Source of the DNA: Ascaris suum
Lineage: Eukaryota; Nematoda; Chromadorea; Rhabditida; Ascarididae
Direction of reading: 5' to 3'
DNA length: 64,000 nt
Assembly (NCBI GenBank): GCA_013433145.1
Contig: CM024168.1
Span: 2,232,001-2,296,000, forward strand
Below, one piece after another: positions 42,260 through 54,275 of the stretch (its first letter is position 1; each line of letters begins with the position of its first letter). The notes beneath the pieces are model-generated. The model searched no databases, was not told the origin of the DNA, and worked only from the letters and a program-made list of their open reading frames with translations. The translations under genes and the position numbers were made by a program.

Positions 42260-44766
42260 GGCCTATCCAAGTGTAGGTAAAAGCTGATCGCAGCCAAGCC
42301 GCGGTAATAAGCATCTTCAAATGGGAATTCGATGTTGCACGATTCGCGCACATATGCAGGTGTGTTGATGAATTCTGAACGTTTACAAAGGTGCTAAATT
42401 GCGCAATTTATGTTGATTTAATAGTGCCTCTTGTACTATCGGCGACCGAACATCAGAGTAGCAAAGGTGTGCGGCAGGTAAATTTGTTAACTTGACCGCA
42501 TTCAACCGCTTTTGGTTTCTTCGATTCGCCGACGTTCAATTTGTGGTGCTTTATCGCGCGTATGTGTTTTTGCAAATAAGTGATGAAACGCTGCAGGCAT
42601 GTTGCTGCAATGTGCTCCTGCTCTAGTCGTCAAACTATGCCAATGGAGAATTGTAATCTTCAATTTTTATTCGAGGATTTTTGCGTAACTCGGGTTTCTA
42701 GTCTTCTATGAGGAACCTATTTTTCGACAACCCGATCGGTCGGTGAAACGAAGTTGCACCTCATTTCCCCACCATTTTGACGTTAAAAAAGTTTTCTTCA
42801 AAAATTCTTTAGAAGTAAGAACGAAACCGGATTTCGAGGTCTCCTAGGAAGTAAATTACGTTGATGAACCTTGGGTAGGATGCAGCAGATAGCTAGATGC
42901 AATCGCCATTGCGAAATGAGTGAAAAGTGGAAAATTAATCGTGAATAAACTTAAATCTGTAACTTCCGGATAGATTTAAAAAATAATACAGATATTACCC
43001 GAATTTCAGTAAATAATTTATAGAGAACACCGTTCACAGATTGATGCTTTAGCGGCTCGATCTCGAAGTGTGTTCGTTGCTCTAAATGGGTCACCGTAGG
43101 TTGCAGTCGGGACGAAGAACCGTTTCGCTTGCTTGTTAAATTTTACGCCTTAGCGCTGCTTGCATTGTGTTGTATGTGTCCATCGTCAGAAAGTGAAGAC
43201 GGCTGGTAGGCTACGAGCCGAAAAGCGGAGGGAACTCGATCCCTCGGGCATAGTACGAAGGCGATCATAGATATTTGTTTGTGTGCGCATTGATTTCGCG
43301 AGTTTCATCTTATATCAGCTGATACGTGCAGGTGTTCGCTTCTAAATCTGAAATTCCATCGACGGTATCATTTATTATCATTGCAACAGTATTTCTTACC
43401 GGTTATACTACTGTAATGATATTATCATGTCTTACGATGTGAATATAATAGACTGTTGTTTGCTGCATCGTTTTGCAGTGTCGTTGCAAAGGCGTACGTA
43501 TGTCGTAACTGATGCACATTTCCTTTCAAAACGTTTCTGGCGAAAATTAGTGACTTCCGAAGGGAGAGGGGGGAGGGGCTGAGTGGAGGGAAGGAATTGC
43601 TAGTCTTAGCGATCCGGCCGTAGCAGTCCGTTTGGCTATAGAAGGTTAGTGCGTCTTAGCATGAACCACCATCTCATGAAATAGATGGAGTTTTTTAAAT
43701 GCACGTGTGCATCCCTAGCATCGTATGTTTTTGCAGCGAATCTATACTATTGGGTATGCTAATCATTATGCTGTTTAAGCATGTATTTAATATCGGTAAA
43801 GATTTCATTTTGAGATTTCTTGAAAATTTTTCATTTATTTTTATCGCTTTATTGGAATATAAGAAGTTTTTTGCTGAAGACGTGGTGTGGACATCGGGCA
43901 ACTTACTTTACGCACTTGAGAGCGGATCTAACCAATCTCGGCTGGAATTTTCTCGGCTATGCTTACGAATTGTTAGAGCAACGCCGTTTTTTATAAAAAG
44001 ATTGTTCCATTTGTTGATCCATCTGATCCATCTGTGCTTCACAGCGAATAGCTGGTGTTCCATTTGTTGTCAAATAGAAATGAGCCGAGAAATTCGAGGG
44101 AGGGGAGTATTCGTATTAAAGGTTCGAAAGAGGATAAATTTTGATAAAATGGATTAATACTTTCGAGAAGAAAACAGAATACCTAAAGAAGTTACCTTTG
44201 ATAAAGCTATCATATAATGCGAAGATTTTCTACTCTTCTTGACGAAGAATGCTCTAATTTTTTAAAGGAATTCAGTGGGGATTTTCCTCCTTGTTCTCAC
44301 AGTGGACATGTATGTGGCATGGAGGGTTGGATATAGAACTCGGATTCCCCCATCCTCTGAATAATGGGGATGGGCGGCGTTAGCCAGCCATTTCCTTTTT
44401 CTTTTTCGATTTGTCTCGTAGGTTAACGCGGAATTGCTTTCTCATTTGAATCGGCGGTGAAATGGTCGAAATCACTCATGTGGTCTCAGCACCGCTCAAG
44501 AAAATACGGACTAACCCCAAGCTTGGAGGGTGGATTGAGTTGTCTGAGCGACATCCTGGGCGGCGTCAAATCATTCGATTGTGATGAAGAATGCTCTGAT
44601 TTTTGATAAAATAAATTTTGATGTTGAGATTGAAGTCACGCAACTGCTTCGGTCGAACTTTCTATATTTTCCATCTCATTTTATGGAGGCATTCATGTTA
44701 AACTTTTATGACTAAAGCGTCAGTTATTTGCTACAGGCCACCGTCAAGCAGACTCGGGCATACAAA
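42260..44766. other. Intergenic region before the H-protein gene
   Basis: No gene is supported. The longest frame, 152 codons at 43699-44157 on the plus strand, is rich in Phe, Leu and Ile as expected from AT-rich DNA and has no motif. A small hairpin (CCCCAT and ATGGGG) lies near 44347-44370. Confidence 0.45.
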
Positions 44767-47194
44767 ATGGCTTCAGTGAGCTTACTACGTGCCCTTCCGC
44801 GGCTCTACATCTCGAGGACTGCATTGCCACAGTTCGTGCGCGCTTTTTCCACGTGTCGTGCACTCTTCGCCGGTTTGCCTTGTTAAATTTGTATATTTGC
44901 ACGTTGCTTTCAACAAGTTCTCAAGCGGTTGTATTTGATTAGCGGAAAATAACGGAACGAAAATTGAGCCGCTTTTGATTTTTTCAACGCATACCTGACC
45001 TGTTTAGCTTGATTACTTCATCACATCCTGAGAAAAATACGCACAATAACTTGTATCATCAGAAAAAGGTCTACTTGTATGTTATCGCTTCCTCGCTTTT
45101 CAACGATAGAGGCCTTGCTCATTGGTTTTCAGTTCTTAGCCCTGTTTGAGTGTTGATCTTCAACAGTTAAAGATTAGGCGTTGCTGAAAAGTGCCCAGTT
45201 CCATTTCTTTTTTTCTTCCTTCTCTAATCCGTTTAACTTGAGCGGTTTGCATTTTACTTCACAAATGCTAAGTGTTATGATGGCTACCTTCGCTAGTTGA
45301 ATGAAAGGTAGGAAGAATGTGTTATTTATAATTATGGAGGCGATTCGCTGGAAGGTACTAAATAGACTAGCAAATCTTGGGACATCATTTTGTTTTGTGA
45401 TGAGTATTTTTCTCTATTTTTAATTATGCGCTTTTTGTTAGAGCCGATGATAAGAATTTGCGCAGTGTCACCTAATGGCCTCTGATAGAAAGTGGAAAAT
45501 CCCCTCCTTGTCCTTCCCATCCTAGACACCAAAATTTTTCTGGGAATTTTAAGCTACTTATGCAAGTGTGCATGTATTACTTCCACAGCGGGAAACTGTG
45601 TTGCTTTTTATTTAGAAAGGTGTTTTCACTGACCGTTGAAATGAGTAAACCTGATTTAAATGTTGATGGAGGGGTGGTTTTTGGATAGACTGCTAGATAC
45701 TTAAAAACTGTTGTTCTAATCAGCTGTTGTTGAATCGTTGAGTTGCGATGAATTCCGTAGCGCTCTTGAATTGCTTGCTAAATCAATCGCCGGACCCCAT
45801 GGTAACACCTATCGTCCAAAGGGAGATTTTTCTTCTATTTGAGAGGGGAAGGATTTCAAGGTCACCTCCATACTACTTTTGTTACAGAACGAAGATATAC
45901 AAAGAAGCATGAGTGGGTTTCGGTTGATGGTGAAATTGGCACAGTTGGTATCACCGTGTTCGCACAGGTTAGTCACGTTAGATTTCTGAATTTTTCCCTT
46001 ATTTTCTCCAAAAGCGTAAACTGGAAGGATTCATTCGTAAGGCAAACAAAGTTTTGCCAATCAGTAATATGCAGCTTGAAATTATTTCATTTCTTCAAAC
46101 TCACTGCAAGTTCTCTGATGCTGTATGTTGCTAATAAAATTCCATCTCTTTATGTCTCTAGGGCGTCAGGATATGTTACACGTCGAGTCTGTATTTATTC
46201 TTTCTTTCCTTCTATTTCTGCTCCGCGTTATGTAAAAATCGACGCGATGGTACTGTTAGAATGGTGAAAAGTAATGAGTGATTAAGTGAATATCATCAAA
46301 TATTTCGCTCCCCTCCTTCCTGCCTAGCTTTGAGCGGTATTTGATAAATACCTTATGTGTTTTCGAACCGTATGTTTATCGCATCGATGCGTCGTGGATG
46401 TTTACACCATACTGGTACTACTGATCACTCTCCATGTGTGAAACTACTTTCTGTCTAGAGTATTTCGATAAGATATCAGGTCTGAACAAGATCTATTTGT
46501 AAGCAAAGTTCATATCATGTTAGACTGCTGGCCGCACCAGAAAACAAACATCTAAATATTCTGAATAGTAATTCAGTTAGTGGATTTTCTAAGGCCACAA
46601 ATTTAAAAGCCCAGTTCGGCTCAGTTATGTGAATAGTGCCTTAAAACGCATTCGCTTCCAGGTAAATAGAAAAATACGCTCATCATCCGCGTGACGCCTT
46701 GTTGCCGAAGTTATTTCGGCGGGACCCCGCATGTAGAACGATAAAGCCTAGAAATTTTCAGCATCATGCATAGAGTGCATCCTTCTCAGATTACTGCCGT
46801 TTAAAATTTCATACCGCTCCATGCACCGTCTTTCTTCCTTCCCCATTTTTGATCTGGAAACACTTATCTGAGATATGATGAACGATAGTCGCGTGGTGGA
46901 GAATTTGAATAAGAAAGAGGGGGGTTAGTAGATTAAGTGCGGTTTTTTATCGGGATAAATAAAGCAAAAAGTTTTAGGTGATAAGCATTGTGTTGTAGGA
47001 GGCATTGGGCGATATCGTATATGCGGAACTACCAGATATAGGAACAGAGCTGGCTGCCGGCGATACTGCAGCCGCGGTGGAAAGTGTGAAGGCCGCATCC
47101 GATGTGTATTCGCCTATATCCGGCACGGTCACTGAGAAGAACACACAAGTGGAAGCAAACCCATCTCTTATCAATAAATCCACTTATGAACATG
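44767..47194 (+). CDS. gcsh: Glycine cleavage system H protein, first three exons (3' end missing)
   Basis: H protein carries the aminomethyl group between the P, T and L proteins of the mitochondrial glycine cleavage system. Exons 44767-44872, 45888-45967 and 46999-47194 join in phase and give 127 residues. Residues 1 to about 35 form a mitochondrial targeting peptide (Arg/Ser/Leu-rich, no acidic residue, ending near RAFSTCRALF). Then come RRYTKKHEWV, IGTVGITVFAQEALGDIVY and AVESVKAASDVYSPISGTV, whose Lys93 is the lipoylated lysine, and ANPSLINKSTYEHG. The last 35-40 residues of the family (beginning GW) are not found between the good donor GTGAGC at 47195 and the array, so the final exon lies beyond the window or is lost. 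No frame errors are seen. Confidence 0.93.
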
Positions 47195-47346
47195 GTGAGC
47201 ATTTTTTTGAGAACTTTGGTTCAGCTTAATTGAGGCATGCTTACCATTGGTTTTCATCCTTTTGAGGGCATTTTTGAAAAATAACGCCCTCTGAAAAGTT
47301 TCTGCTCGGAAGAAAGTTCCAGAGAGTAGAATGCATACTCAAAAAG

Positions 47347-47412
47347 AGGGCAATAGAAAAAAAGGGGCAATAGAAAAAGGCAGTAGAAAAAGAAGAGGCA
47401 GTGGAAAAAATT
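47347..47412. repeat. Short purine-rich tandem repeat
   Basis: About four imperfect copies of a 14-16 base motif (GGGCAATAGAAAAA, GGCAGTAGAAAAA, GAGGCAGTGGAAAAA) lie just after the third H-protein exon. The translation is Lys/Gly/Arg-rich and is not taken as coding. Confidence 0.75.
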
Positions 47413-47458
47413 TTTTTGACGTTCATCTCGGATTTTTGGTTTATATTATGTTATTTAA

Positions 47459-47594
47459 CGACCAGAAACGCTTTTCGGGCCGCCGGTTTCTGTTGAGCAT
47501 CTTGACCAAAGACGCCAACGTTTATTGGTCGAGGCAAAGCTCACTGGAGCCAACGATGAACGTACGATGAGTAACAAAAAAAAAAAAAAAAAAC
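47459..47594 (+). other. Coding-like stretch ending in an A19 tract
   Basis: After an in-frame TAA the frame reads RPETLFGPPVSVEHLDQRRQ and on through LLVEAKLTGANDERTMSN, directly followed by 19 A at 47576-47594. The wording is protein-like and the A run resembles a retrocopied mRNA tail, but there is no stop before the A run and no homologue is recognised. It does not match the expected H-protein C-terminus. Confidence 0.25.
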
Positions 47595-47967
47595 AATGAA
47601 TAGAGCTAAGGACCACCAAGCGTGGGCAACAGCAGCCTTATATATCCTGCTCATAGTAACAAAGCGACACCACACGCATTCCACAGTGCCCATTGTCAGA
47701 CTATCGCACCTCAGCTGCTACACCCAGTCCAGGACTTCTACAAGTGGAGAGCCACTCCTCTACATAGTTCTTCTCCCTCTCTTATTCTTCGGTTAGACGC
47801 TGATATCTATCATTCAGGTTGTAAATGATTTCCTATCGTTTCTAGAAGCCTCGGTTATGTTTTGGCGCAACGTTGAATATTTTATCGATCCCTTTTCAAA
47901 CTTCAAGTTTTTGCTTTGCTGGTATCGATCACTTTGCAATAAACTTTCATTGGTCTTTTTTTTGAAA

Positions 47968-48138
47968 ATGAAATACAGCTGCTTTCGTGTTGGTTTCTCT
48001 GTCGAACAATTTCTGGACATTTTTCATGCCTGTGACTCACAAGAAGTTCCATGCTTTAATTTGAAATGTCCTTTAAACTTGTTCCCTTTTTTGCGAATAT
48101 TTTTCCTTTTTCTAAGATGCTATTTCTGGATTCTTTGA
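47968..48138 (+). other. 56-codon open frame at the head of unit 1
   Basis: The frame reads MKYSCFRVGFSVEQFLDIFH and continues to a Phe-rich, hydrophobic end. It is intact in units 1, 7 and 8 and broken by single-base losses in units 2, 3, 4, 5 and 6. No family is recognised. Because indels between units may be assembly errors, conservation of the frame cannot be judged. Confidence 0.3.
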
Positions 48139-48295
48139 AGGCTTATTGAACTAGCAAGTTCCATCGTGAATGGGAGATGAAGTCACATCTGATGGTCCGA
48201 TCCCTTCTTGTCTCTCTTCTGTCTCTGAGAAAGATGTCTCTTGAAATAAAAATCGGAAGGTTAGATGAAACGAGGACAGAGTTATGCACGAGCTG

Positions 48296-48313
48296 TTTAT
48301 ATATATTTATATA

Positions 48314-48375
<62 letters not shown>

Positions 48376-48396
48376 ATATATAATATATATATATAT
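48296..48396. repeat. TA microsatellite in unit 1
   Basis: About 100 bases of nearly pure TA. The same position in every unit carries such a tract, with lengths of about 60 to 100 bases and varying interruptions. It is the main source of length variation between units. Confidence 0.95.
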
Positions 48397-48637
48397 TGGT
48401 CTATAGTTTTTGGTGTGGATGGGTGTAGCGTAAACGGGTGAAAAGTATATACATATGCTACTGTTTATAGTTAAGCGCTATTTCAAGCGCGCTTGCCGCT
48501 TTAATAATGAATTTCGTTGAAACACTTCTATGCTATTGGTTTATCACGTGTAGCGCGAGAGAGGGATTCTTCTACAGGTTTCCACAATATACATGATGTG
48601 TGTGTAATATCCACAACAACGACTGTACGTGAACGCA

Positions 48638-48712
48638 GGGGGTGAGGCGGGGCGGCGGCACCTTGCGGGGGGCGGCTCACCAGGCGCGGAGCCCCCCCTG
48701 TGCCTAGCACAA
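48638..48712. other. GC-rich hairpin in unit 1
   Basis: In an AT-rich unit this stretch is strikingly GC-rich. In the better units GCCCCC, a TTGC loop and GGGGGC form a perfect 6-bp stem, extended outward by GTGAGGC and GGCGGCTCAC pairing. A second possible stem pairs GGGG runs with CCCCCC downstream. In unit 1 one C run is shortened. The segment recurs in all eight units. Confidence 0.75.
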
Positions 48713-48882
48713 GTGCCGAAATAAAAACCATAGTGACAGTAGAAGCCCGTTTCATCATTCTACCCCATGTTCCTGAATTTCGTATCCTCCCTCCCCTCCT
48801 TTCTATTTTTCTTCGGGTAGTGTTCTCGTCGTGCATATTAACCTTTAGAGGTGCTCAACGTAGTTGGGCTTATCTCTAGTAT

Positions 48883-48962
48883 AAGGTATATGCAAGAGAG
48901 CTTCGCATCGTCACGATTTAGTCCTTGTGTGTCCAGCGTTTAGGGCCTCGCACATATACCTT
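48883..48962. other. 10-bp inverted repeat in unit 1
   Basis: AAGGTATATG at 48883-48892 pairs perfectly with CATATACCTT at 48953-48962 across a 60-base loop. The same arms are seen in most units at the same offset. It could fold as an RNA stem-loop or mark a protein-binding site; no RNA family is recognised. Confidence 0.75.
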
Positions 48963-49068
48963 AAATCCCTAAAAAGCGCATTGAGGGTATATATCGATCA
49001 ACTAATGAGATCGAAGTAGCAAGCACGTGCGTGTTTCTTTATTGGGACGGTGGGGGAGCGGACTGTCT

Positions 49069-49629
49069 TGCTGTGTGTGTGTTTGCGTGCCTACGTGCAC
49101 AGTGTGTATGTGCGTGTACACAGTCTGTGTGCAAGTATGTGTGCCTGTGTACAATGACTGTGTGCACCAACGCGTGTGTGATCTTGAGCGGTGTGTGCGC
49201 ACAGTATGTGTATGGGTGTGCCAGTGTGTCCGCAATGTCTGGGTTTGCACAATGCGTGTGTGCACAGTACGTGTGTGCCTGTGCACAATGTCTGTGCGCA
49301 CAGTATGTGTGTGCGTGTGCGCAATCTTTGTGCACACAGTAAGTGTGTGCCTGTGCACAATTGCTGTGCGCCACAGTATGTGTGTGAGTGTGCGCAATCT
49401 TTGTGCGCACAGTACGTGTGTGCCTGTGCACAATATCTGTGCGCACAGTATCTGTGTGGCGTGTGCACAATATCTGTGCGACCGTATCTGTGTCATGTGC
49501 AGATTGTATGTGTGCGCTGTGTGTCCGCACAGTATGGGTGTGTGCGCTGTTTGGGTGTGCGCACTGTGTGTGCACAGCATGTGTGCGTGTGCACAATGTA
49601 TGTGTATGTGTGTATAGTGTGTGCGTGTG
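49069..49629. repeat. GT-rich minisatellite block with 36-bp sub-repeats (unit 1)
   Basis: The core from about 49260 to 49500 is built of 36-base repeats based on CTGTGCGCACAGTATGTGTG plus TGCCTGTGCACAATGT, each holding the palindromes TGTGCGCACA and TGTGCACA. The plus strand contains almost no stop triplets in any frame, and neither does the minus strand, which explains the long overlapping open frames. Alternating purine-pyrimidine sequence of this kind favours Z-DNA. The same block recurs in every unit. Confidence 0.95.
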
Positions 49630-50054
49630 GACCTTTCTGTTCGTGCGCAACGATGCTTGCACTCATGAGATGTGACACTGTGACGAAGAAAAACATCTGC
49701 AAAGTTTACAGTAAGTAAGAACTGCGCTTTTAACGAATTTTAAAAGAATTTAATTAATACAATCATATGTTCTTGTGTAGTTCAATTAATTAGCAAAAAT
49801 TGCACGTTGCACGCTTATTCCAGCGTTCTTTGTTTTTGAATCTTATGGTCTTGCACTTGTAATTCGATAGCTGAATTGTGGAAGTAACGGAAGAAACATG
49901 AGAGTTGCATATGCTAAATTTGCAATCATGTTATTTACATAATACACTTACACCTCAAGTCTTTAGCTTAGGCATTATTCTTTGGGTTAGTGTTCTCATT
50001 ACCCTCGGGCAACAATAGCCCTAGAAGTAATTTTTTCGCACTCATCTCTCGATC

Positions 50055-50419
50055 TTTGCAATAAACTTTCATTGGTCTTTTTTTTGAAAATGAAATACAG
50101 CTGCTTTCGTGTTGGTTTCTCTGTCGAACAATTTTGGACATTTTTATGCCTGTGACTCACAAGAAGTTCCATGCTTTAATTTGAAATGTCCTGTAAACTT
50201 GTTCCCTTTTTTGCGAATATTTTTCCTTTTTCTAAGATGCTATTTCTGGATTCTTTGAAGGCTTATTGAACTAGCAAGTTCCATCGTGAATGGGAGTGAA
50301 GTCACATCTGATGGTCCGATCCCTTCTTGTTCTCTTCTGTCTCTGAGAAAGATGTCTCTTGAAATAAAAATCGGAAGTTAGATGAAACGAGGACAGAGTT
50401 ATGCACGAGCTGTTATATA

Positions 50420-50470
<51 letters not shown>

Positions 50471-52167
50471 TATTTTAGGTCTATAGTTTTTGGTGTGGAT
50501 GGGTGTAGCGTAAACGGTGTGTGAAAAGTATATACATATGCTACTGTTTATAGTTAAGCGCTATTCAAGCGCCGCTTGCCGCTTTAATAATTGATTTCGT
50601 TGAAACACTTCTATGGCTATTGGTTTATCACGTGTAGCGCGAGAGAGGGATTTTCTACAGGTTCCACATATCATGATGTGTTGTGTAATATTCCACAACA
50701 ACGACTGTACGTGAACGAAGGGGGTGAGGCGGGGCGGCGGGCCCTTGCGGGGGCGGCTCACCAGGAGCGGAGCCCCCCCTGTGCCTAGCAGCAAGTGCCG
50801 AAAATAAAAATCCATAGTGACAGTAGAAGCCCGTTTCATCATTCTATTCTACCCATGTTCCTGAATTTCGTATCCTCCCTCCCCTCCTTTCTATTTTTCT
50901 TCGGTAATTTCTCGTCGTGCATATTAACCTATAAGGTGCTCAACGAAAGTTGGGCTTATCTCTAGTATAAGGTATATGCAAGAGATCTTCGCATCGTCAC
51001 GATTTAGTCCTTGTGTGTCCAGCGTTTAGGGCCTCGCACATATACCTTAAATCCCCTAAAAAGCGCATATGAGGGTATATATCGTTCAACTAATGAGATC
51101 GAAGTAGCAAGCACGTGCTGTTTCTTTATTGGACGGTGGGGAGCGACTGTCTTGCTGTGTGTGGTTTTGCGTGCCTACGTGCACAGTGTGTATGTGGCGT
51201 GTACACAGTCTGTGTGCAAGTATGTTTGCCTGTGTACAATGACTGTGGCACAACGCGTGTGTGATCTGAGCGGTGTGTGCGCACAGTATTGTATGGGTGT
51301 GCCCAGTGTGTCCGCAATGTCTGGGTTTGCACAATGCGTGTGTGCACAGTACGTGTGTGCCTGTGCACAATGTCTGTGCGCACAGTATGTGTGTGCGTGT
51401 GCGCAATCTTTGTGCACACAGAAAGTGTGATCCTGTGCCACTGTCTGGCGCACAGTATGTGTGTGCCCGTGCACAAAGCTGTGCGCACAGTATGTGGGTG
51501 TGAGTGTGCGCAATCTTTGTGCGCACAGAACGTGTGTGCCTGTGCACAATATCTGTGCGCACAGTATCTGTGTGCGTGTGCACCAGATCTGTGCGCACAG
51601 TATCTGTGTACTGTGGCAGTTTGTATGTGTGCGCTGTGTGTCCGCACAGTATGGGTGTGTGCGCTGTTTGGTGTGCGCACTGTGTGTGCGCAGCATGTGT
51701 GCTGTGCACAATGTATGTGTATGTTGTATGAGTGTGTGCGTGTGGACCTTTCTGTTCGTCGCAACGATGCTTGCACTCATGAGATGTGACACGTGACGAA
51801 GAACATCTGCAAAGTATACAGTAAGTAAGAACTGCGCTTTTAACGAATTTTAAAAAGAATTAAATAATACATCATACGTTCTTGTGTAGTTCAATTAATT
51901 ACAAAAATAGCACGTTGCAAACGCTTATTCCAGCGTTCTTTTGTTTTTGAATCTTATGGTCAATGCACATATAATTCGATAGCTGAATTGTGGAAGTAAC
52001 GGAAGAAACATGAGAGTTGCCTATCGCTAAATTTGCATCATGTTATTACATAATATCACTACACCCTCAAAGTCTTAGCTATGCATTATTCCTTTGGGTT
52101 AGTGTTCTCATTACCCTCGGTCAACAATAGCCCTAGAAGTAATTTTTTCGCACTCATCACTCGAATC
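50055..52167 (+). repeat. Array unit 2
   Basis: The TA tract is short (about 50413-50475) and the GT-rich block spans about 51155-51743. This unit has many one-base differences from units 6-8, including inside the GC hairpin and the 36-bp sub-repeats. The small frame of unit 1 is broken by lost bases. Confidence 0.95.
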
Positions 52168-52527
52168 TTTGCAATAAACTTTCATTGGTCTTTTTTTGAA
52201 AATGAAATACAGCTTCTTTCGTGTTGGTTTCTCTGTCGAACAATTCTGGACATTTTTCATGCCTGTGACTCACAAGAAGTTCCTGCTTTAATTTGAAAGT
52301 CCTTTAAACTTGTTCCCTTTTTTGCGAATAATTTTCTTTTTCTAAGATGCTATATCTGGATTCTTTGCAGGCTTTATTGAACTAGCAAGTTCCATCGTGA
52401 TGGGATATGAAGTCACATCTGATTGGTCCGATCCCCTTCTGGTCTCTCTCTGTCTCTGGAGAAAGATGTCTCTTGAAATAAAAAATCGGAAGGTTAGATG
52501 AAACGAGGACAGAGTTATCTCACGACT

Positions 52528-52574
<47 letters not shown>

Positions 52575-54275
52575 ATATATATATCTATATATATATATAT
52601 AGGTCTATAGTTTTTGGTGTGGTAGGTGTAGCGTAAACGTGGTAAAAGTATATACATATGCTACTGTTTATAGTTAAGGCGCTATTTCAAGCGCCGCTTG
52701 CCGCTTTAATAAAGAATTTCTTGAAACACTTCTATGCTATTGGTTGATCACGTGTACGCGAGAGAGGGATTCTCTACAGTTTCCACTATACATGATGTGT
52801 GTGTAATATCCACAACAACGACTGTACTGTGAACGCAGGGTAAGGCGGGCGGGCGGCCCCCGTGCGGGGCGGCTCACCAGGCGCGACCCCCCCTGTGCCT
52901 AGCACAAGTGCGAAATAAAAACCATAGTGACAGAAGAAGCCCGTTTCATCATTCTACCCATGTTCCTGAATGTCGTAATCCTCCCTCCCCTCCTTTCTAT
53001 TTTCTTCGGTAATGTTCTCGTCGTGCATATTAACCTTTAAGTGCTCAACGTAGTTGGGCTTATCTCTAGTATAAGGTATATGCAAGAGAGCTTCGCATCG
53101 TCACGATTTAGTCCTTGTGTGTCCAGCGTTTAGGGCCTCGCACATATACCTTAAATCCCCTAAAAAGCGCATATGAGGTATATATCGATCAACTAATGAT
53201 ATCGAAGTAGCAAGCACGTGCGTGTTTCTTTATTGGGACGGTGGGGGAGCGACTGTCTTGCTGTGTGTTTGTTGCGTGCCATACGTGCACAGTGTGTATG
53301 TGCGTGTACAAATTACTGTGTGCAAGTAATGTGTGCCTGTGTACAATGACTGGGTGCACAACGCGTGTGTGATCTGAGCGTGTGTGCGCACAGTATGGTA
53401 TGGGTGTGCCCCAGTGTGTCCGCAATGTCTGGGTTTTGCACAATGCGTGTGTGCACAGTACGTGTGTGCCTGTGCACAATGTCTGTGCGCACAGTATGTG
53501 TGTGCGTGTGCGCAATCTTTGTGCACACAGTAAGTGTGTGCCTGTGCACAATGTCTGTGCGCACAGTATGTGTGTGCCCCGTCACAATGTCTGTGCGCAC
53601 AGTACGTGTGGTTGAGGTGCGCAATCTTTGTGCGCACAATGTACGTGTGTGCCTGTGCACAATAACTGTGCGCCAGTAATCTGTTGCGTGTGCACAATAT
53701 CTGTGCGCACAGTATCTTTGTACTTGTGCAGTTGTATGTGTGCGCTGTGTGTCCGCACAGTATGGTGTGTGGCGCTGTTTTGGGGGTGGCGCACTGTGTG
53801 TGCGCAGCATTGTGCGTGTGCACAATTATGTGTATGTGTGTATAGTGTGTGCGTGTGGACCTTTCTGTTCGGCGCAACGATGCTTGCACTCATGAGATGT
53901 GACACTGTGGACGAAGAACATCTGCAAAGTATACAGTAAGTAAAACTGCGCTTTTAACGAAATTTAAAAGAATTTAATTAATACATCATACGTTCTTGTG
54001 TAGTTCATTAATAGCAAAAATTGCACGTTGCACGCTATTCCAGCGTTCTTTTGTTTTTGAAATCTTATGGTCTTGCACTTATAATTCGATAGCTGAATTG
54101 TGGAGTAACGGAAGAAACATGAGAGTTGCCTATGCTAAATTTGCATCATGTTATTTACATAATATCACTTACACCTCAAGTCTTTAGCTTAGGCAATTAT
54201 TCTTTGGTTAGTGTTCTCATTACCCTCGGGCAACAATAGCCCTAGAAGTAATTTTTTCGCACTCATCTCTCGATC
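52168..54275 (+). repeat. Array unit 3
   Basis: The TA tract is at about 52527-52601 and the GT-rich block at about 53260-53855. This is the most indel-rich unit. The GC hairpin is altered (GGCCCCCGTGCGGGGC) and the small frame is broken. Confidence 0.95.

Larger units (their letters stand above)
47933..50054 (+). repeat. Array unit 1
   Basis: First unit. It holds an intact 56-codon frame at 47968-48138, a TA tract at about 48296-48396, a GC-rich hairpin at about 48638-48712, 10-bp inverted-repeat arms at 48883-48892 and 48953-48962, a GT-rich block at about 49069-49629, and a closing segment at 49651-50054 that matches the solo copy. The left flank (TATCGATCAC) also carries TCGATC, the motif that ends each unit. 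Confidence 0.95.

Noticed and set aside
43699..44157. 152-codon plus-strand frame as a gene
   Set aside because: Phe/Leu/Ile-rich translation of AT-rich DNA, no motif, no splice or poly(A) context.
47331..47570. Plus-strand frame after H-protein exon 3 as its missing C-terminus
   Set aside because: It is Lys/Arg/Gly-rich from a purine repeat and has no GW start or similarity to the H-protein end.
49002..49718. Long overlapping open frames of 100-230 codons on both strands in each array unit
   Set aside because: They arise from a stop-poor GT-rich repeat with a 36-base period, appear in almost every frame on both strands, and run into unit sequence without gene signals. They are not annotated as genes.
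47933..50054. Array unit as a 5S rRNA, spliced-leader or rRNA repeat
   Set aside because: Tandem units in nematodes often carry 5S and spliced-leader genes, but no spliced-leader start, 5S sequence, snRNA or rRNA core could be found in the unit.
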